DNA of 64,000 nucleotides from the NCBI RefSeq assembly GCF_900699785.1, contig NZ_LR535679.1:1488001-1552000 (forward strand). The letters are read 5' to 3'. Source of the DNA: Campylobacter showae. GTDB taxonomy: Bacteria > Campylobacterota > Campylobacteria > Campylobacterales > Campylobacteraceae. Under the pieces are notes generated by a model. That model made no database searches and was not told where the DNA came from. It saw nothing but the letters and a program-made list of their open reading frames with translations. Position numbers and translations under genes: made by a program. Below, piece after piece: positions 62,129 through 64,000 of this stretch (the first letter of the stretch is position 1; the number at the start of each line of letters is the position of its first letter).

Positions 62129-62333
62129 TTTTCTGCTAAGCCGTCTTTAACAATAACCTCAATCCTGTTTTGAGCGATGATGATAAAACCGTATCGCGAG
62201 ATAGCAATGACGAAGCAACGTATCTTCTTGCGCTAACCTATCGTAAATTTTGCTTCGTTCGTGATTTTTCATTCGCTGCGGCATAAAAGCATAAGACGAA
62301 AATCGCGGCTAACGCAGATAAAATTTTATACAT
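62125..62333 (-). other. Cluster of short overlapping frames, possible decayed gene
   Basis: Reading the minus strand from ATG 62333 gives a hydrophobic signal-like peptide of 31 aa (MYKILSALAAIFVLCFYAAA) ending in TAG at 62238-62240. A second frame starts inside it at 62272 and gives 37 aa (MKNHERSKIYDRLAQEDTLL...) to 62159. A third frame reads FVIAISRYGFIIIAQNRIEV and on to TGA at 62125-62127, overlapping the next ATG. Three protein-like stretches in three frames suggest a small exported protein broken by frameshifts, or tiny nested genes. Confidence 0.35.
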
Positions 62334-62482
62334 AGCTTCTTCGTTTTTAAAATTTATAGTTTAAACTTGAGCGATTTTTAAAATCGGCCGCCAAAACAAA
62401 TTTAGGGCTTTAGATTATTAAATTTAGGCTTTTTTGAAAATGTAAAAGCGGTGGATTAATGATAGATTTTGGAATTTAGCTC

Positions 62483-62488
62483 TATAAT
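62483..62488 (+). promoter_or_regulatory. Candidate -10 box for nifJ
   Basis: A perfect TATAAT 41 bases before the ATG at 62530. The stretch 62334-62529 is otherwise non-coding and AT-rich. Confidence 0.5.
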
Positions 62489-62520
62489 AAAAGATTTTTA
62501 AAAAACATAAGAAAATTTAA

Positions 62521-64000
<1,480 letters not shown>

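Overview
The window looks like chromosomal DNA from a Campylobacter of the GC-richer oral type (the C. rectus / C. showae / C. curvus neighbourhood is my inference from base composition). The evidence is gene content and order. From the carA region to the right edge the genes run purA, fliJ-like, motE-like, DUF507, carA, SafE-type protein, histidine kinase, response regulator, ccoNOQP, DUF4006, fixH-like, addB, addA, rplM, rpsI, cadF, HAD phosphatase, nifJ. As I recall it, this is the order of the Cj1498c-Cj1476c block of C. jejuni, in reverse. Intergenic DNA, and some coding DNA, is saturated with AAATTT-centred words, notably the palindrome TCAAATTTGA.

Layout. 1-3.6 kb: the end of an NnrS-like gene and a three-gene ABC-2/HlyD exporter on the minus strand. 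3.9-14 kb: a patchwork of single genes: a YceI protein, a Bcr-type MFS pump whose natural start seems cut off by a stop codon, carboxynorspermidine dehydrogenase, a TPR protein, a BaiN-like flavoprotein, a HutX-like haem protein, an MFS pump beside rdgB, and a HAD phosphatase. 14-22.3 kb: molybdopterin and selenium genes (moeA, yedE, moaDE, fdhC, yedF, selD) with nspC among them. selD carries an in-frame TGA at codon 17 followed by a small SECIS-like hairpin, so SelD is itself a selenoprotein. 22.7-25.2 kb: the dba-dsbI disulfide pair and an RdxA-like nitroreductase. 25.8-28.2 kb: peptidoglycan O-acetylation genes patB and patA. 28.5-32.4 kb: a minus-strand molybdate operon (modE, modA, di-Mop protein, modC, modB) ending in a peroxiredoxin; modE is frameshifted. 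32.6-36.4 kb: mlaA, mlaC-like and an RND/MMPL permease. 37.3 kb: tRNA-Sec (selC). 37.5-64 kb: the conserved block above, preceded by a PAS sensor and hisZ.

How it fits together. Molybdate uptake, molybdopterin assembly, selenium handling, selenophosphate synthesis, tRNA-Sec and the formate dehydrogenase cytochrome b all lie within about 23 kb. They would together support a molybdenum selenoprotein formate dehydrogenase, whose catalytic genes are not in this window. The cbb3 oxidase and pyruvate:acceptor oxidoreductase are the other respiratory genes. The least expected structure is a family of three large imperfect hairpins (15.4, 16.9 and 36.4 kb). Their flanks are alike, but the central stems differ in sequence while staying complementary. 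Two copies bracket yedE. I saw no CRISPR array, insertion sequence, prophage or rRNA gene.
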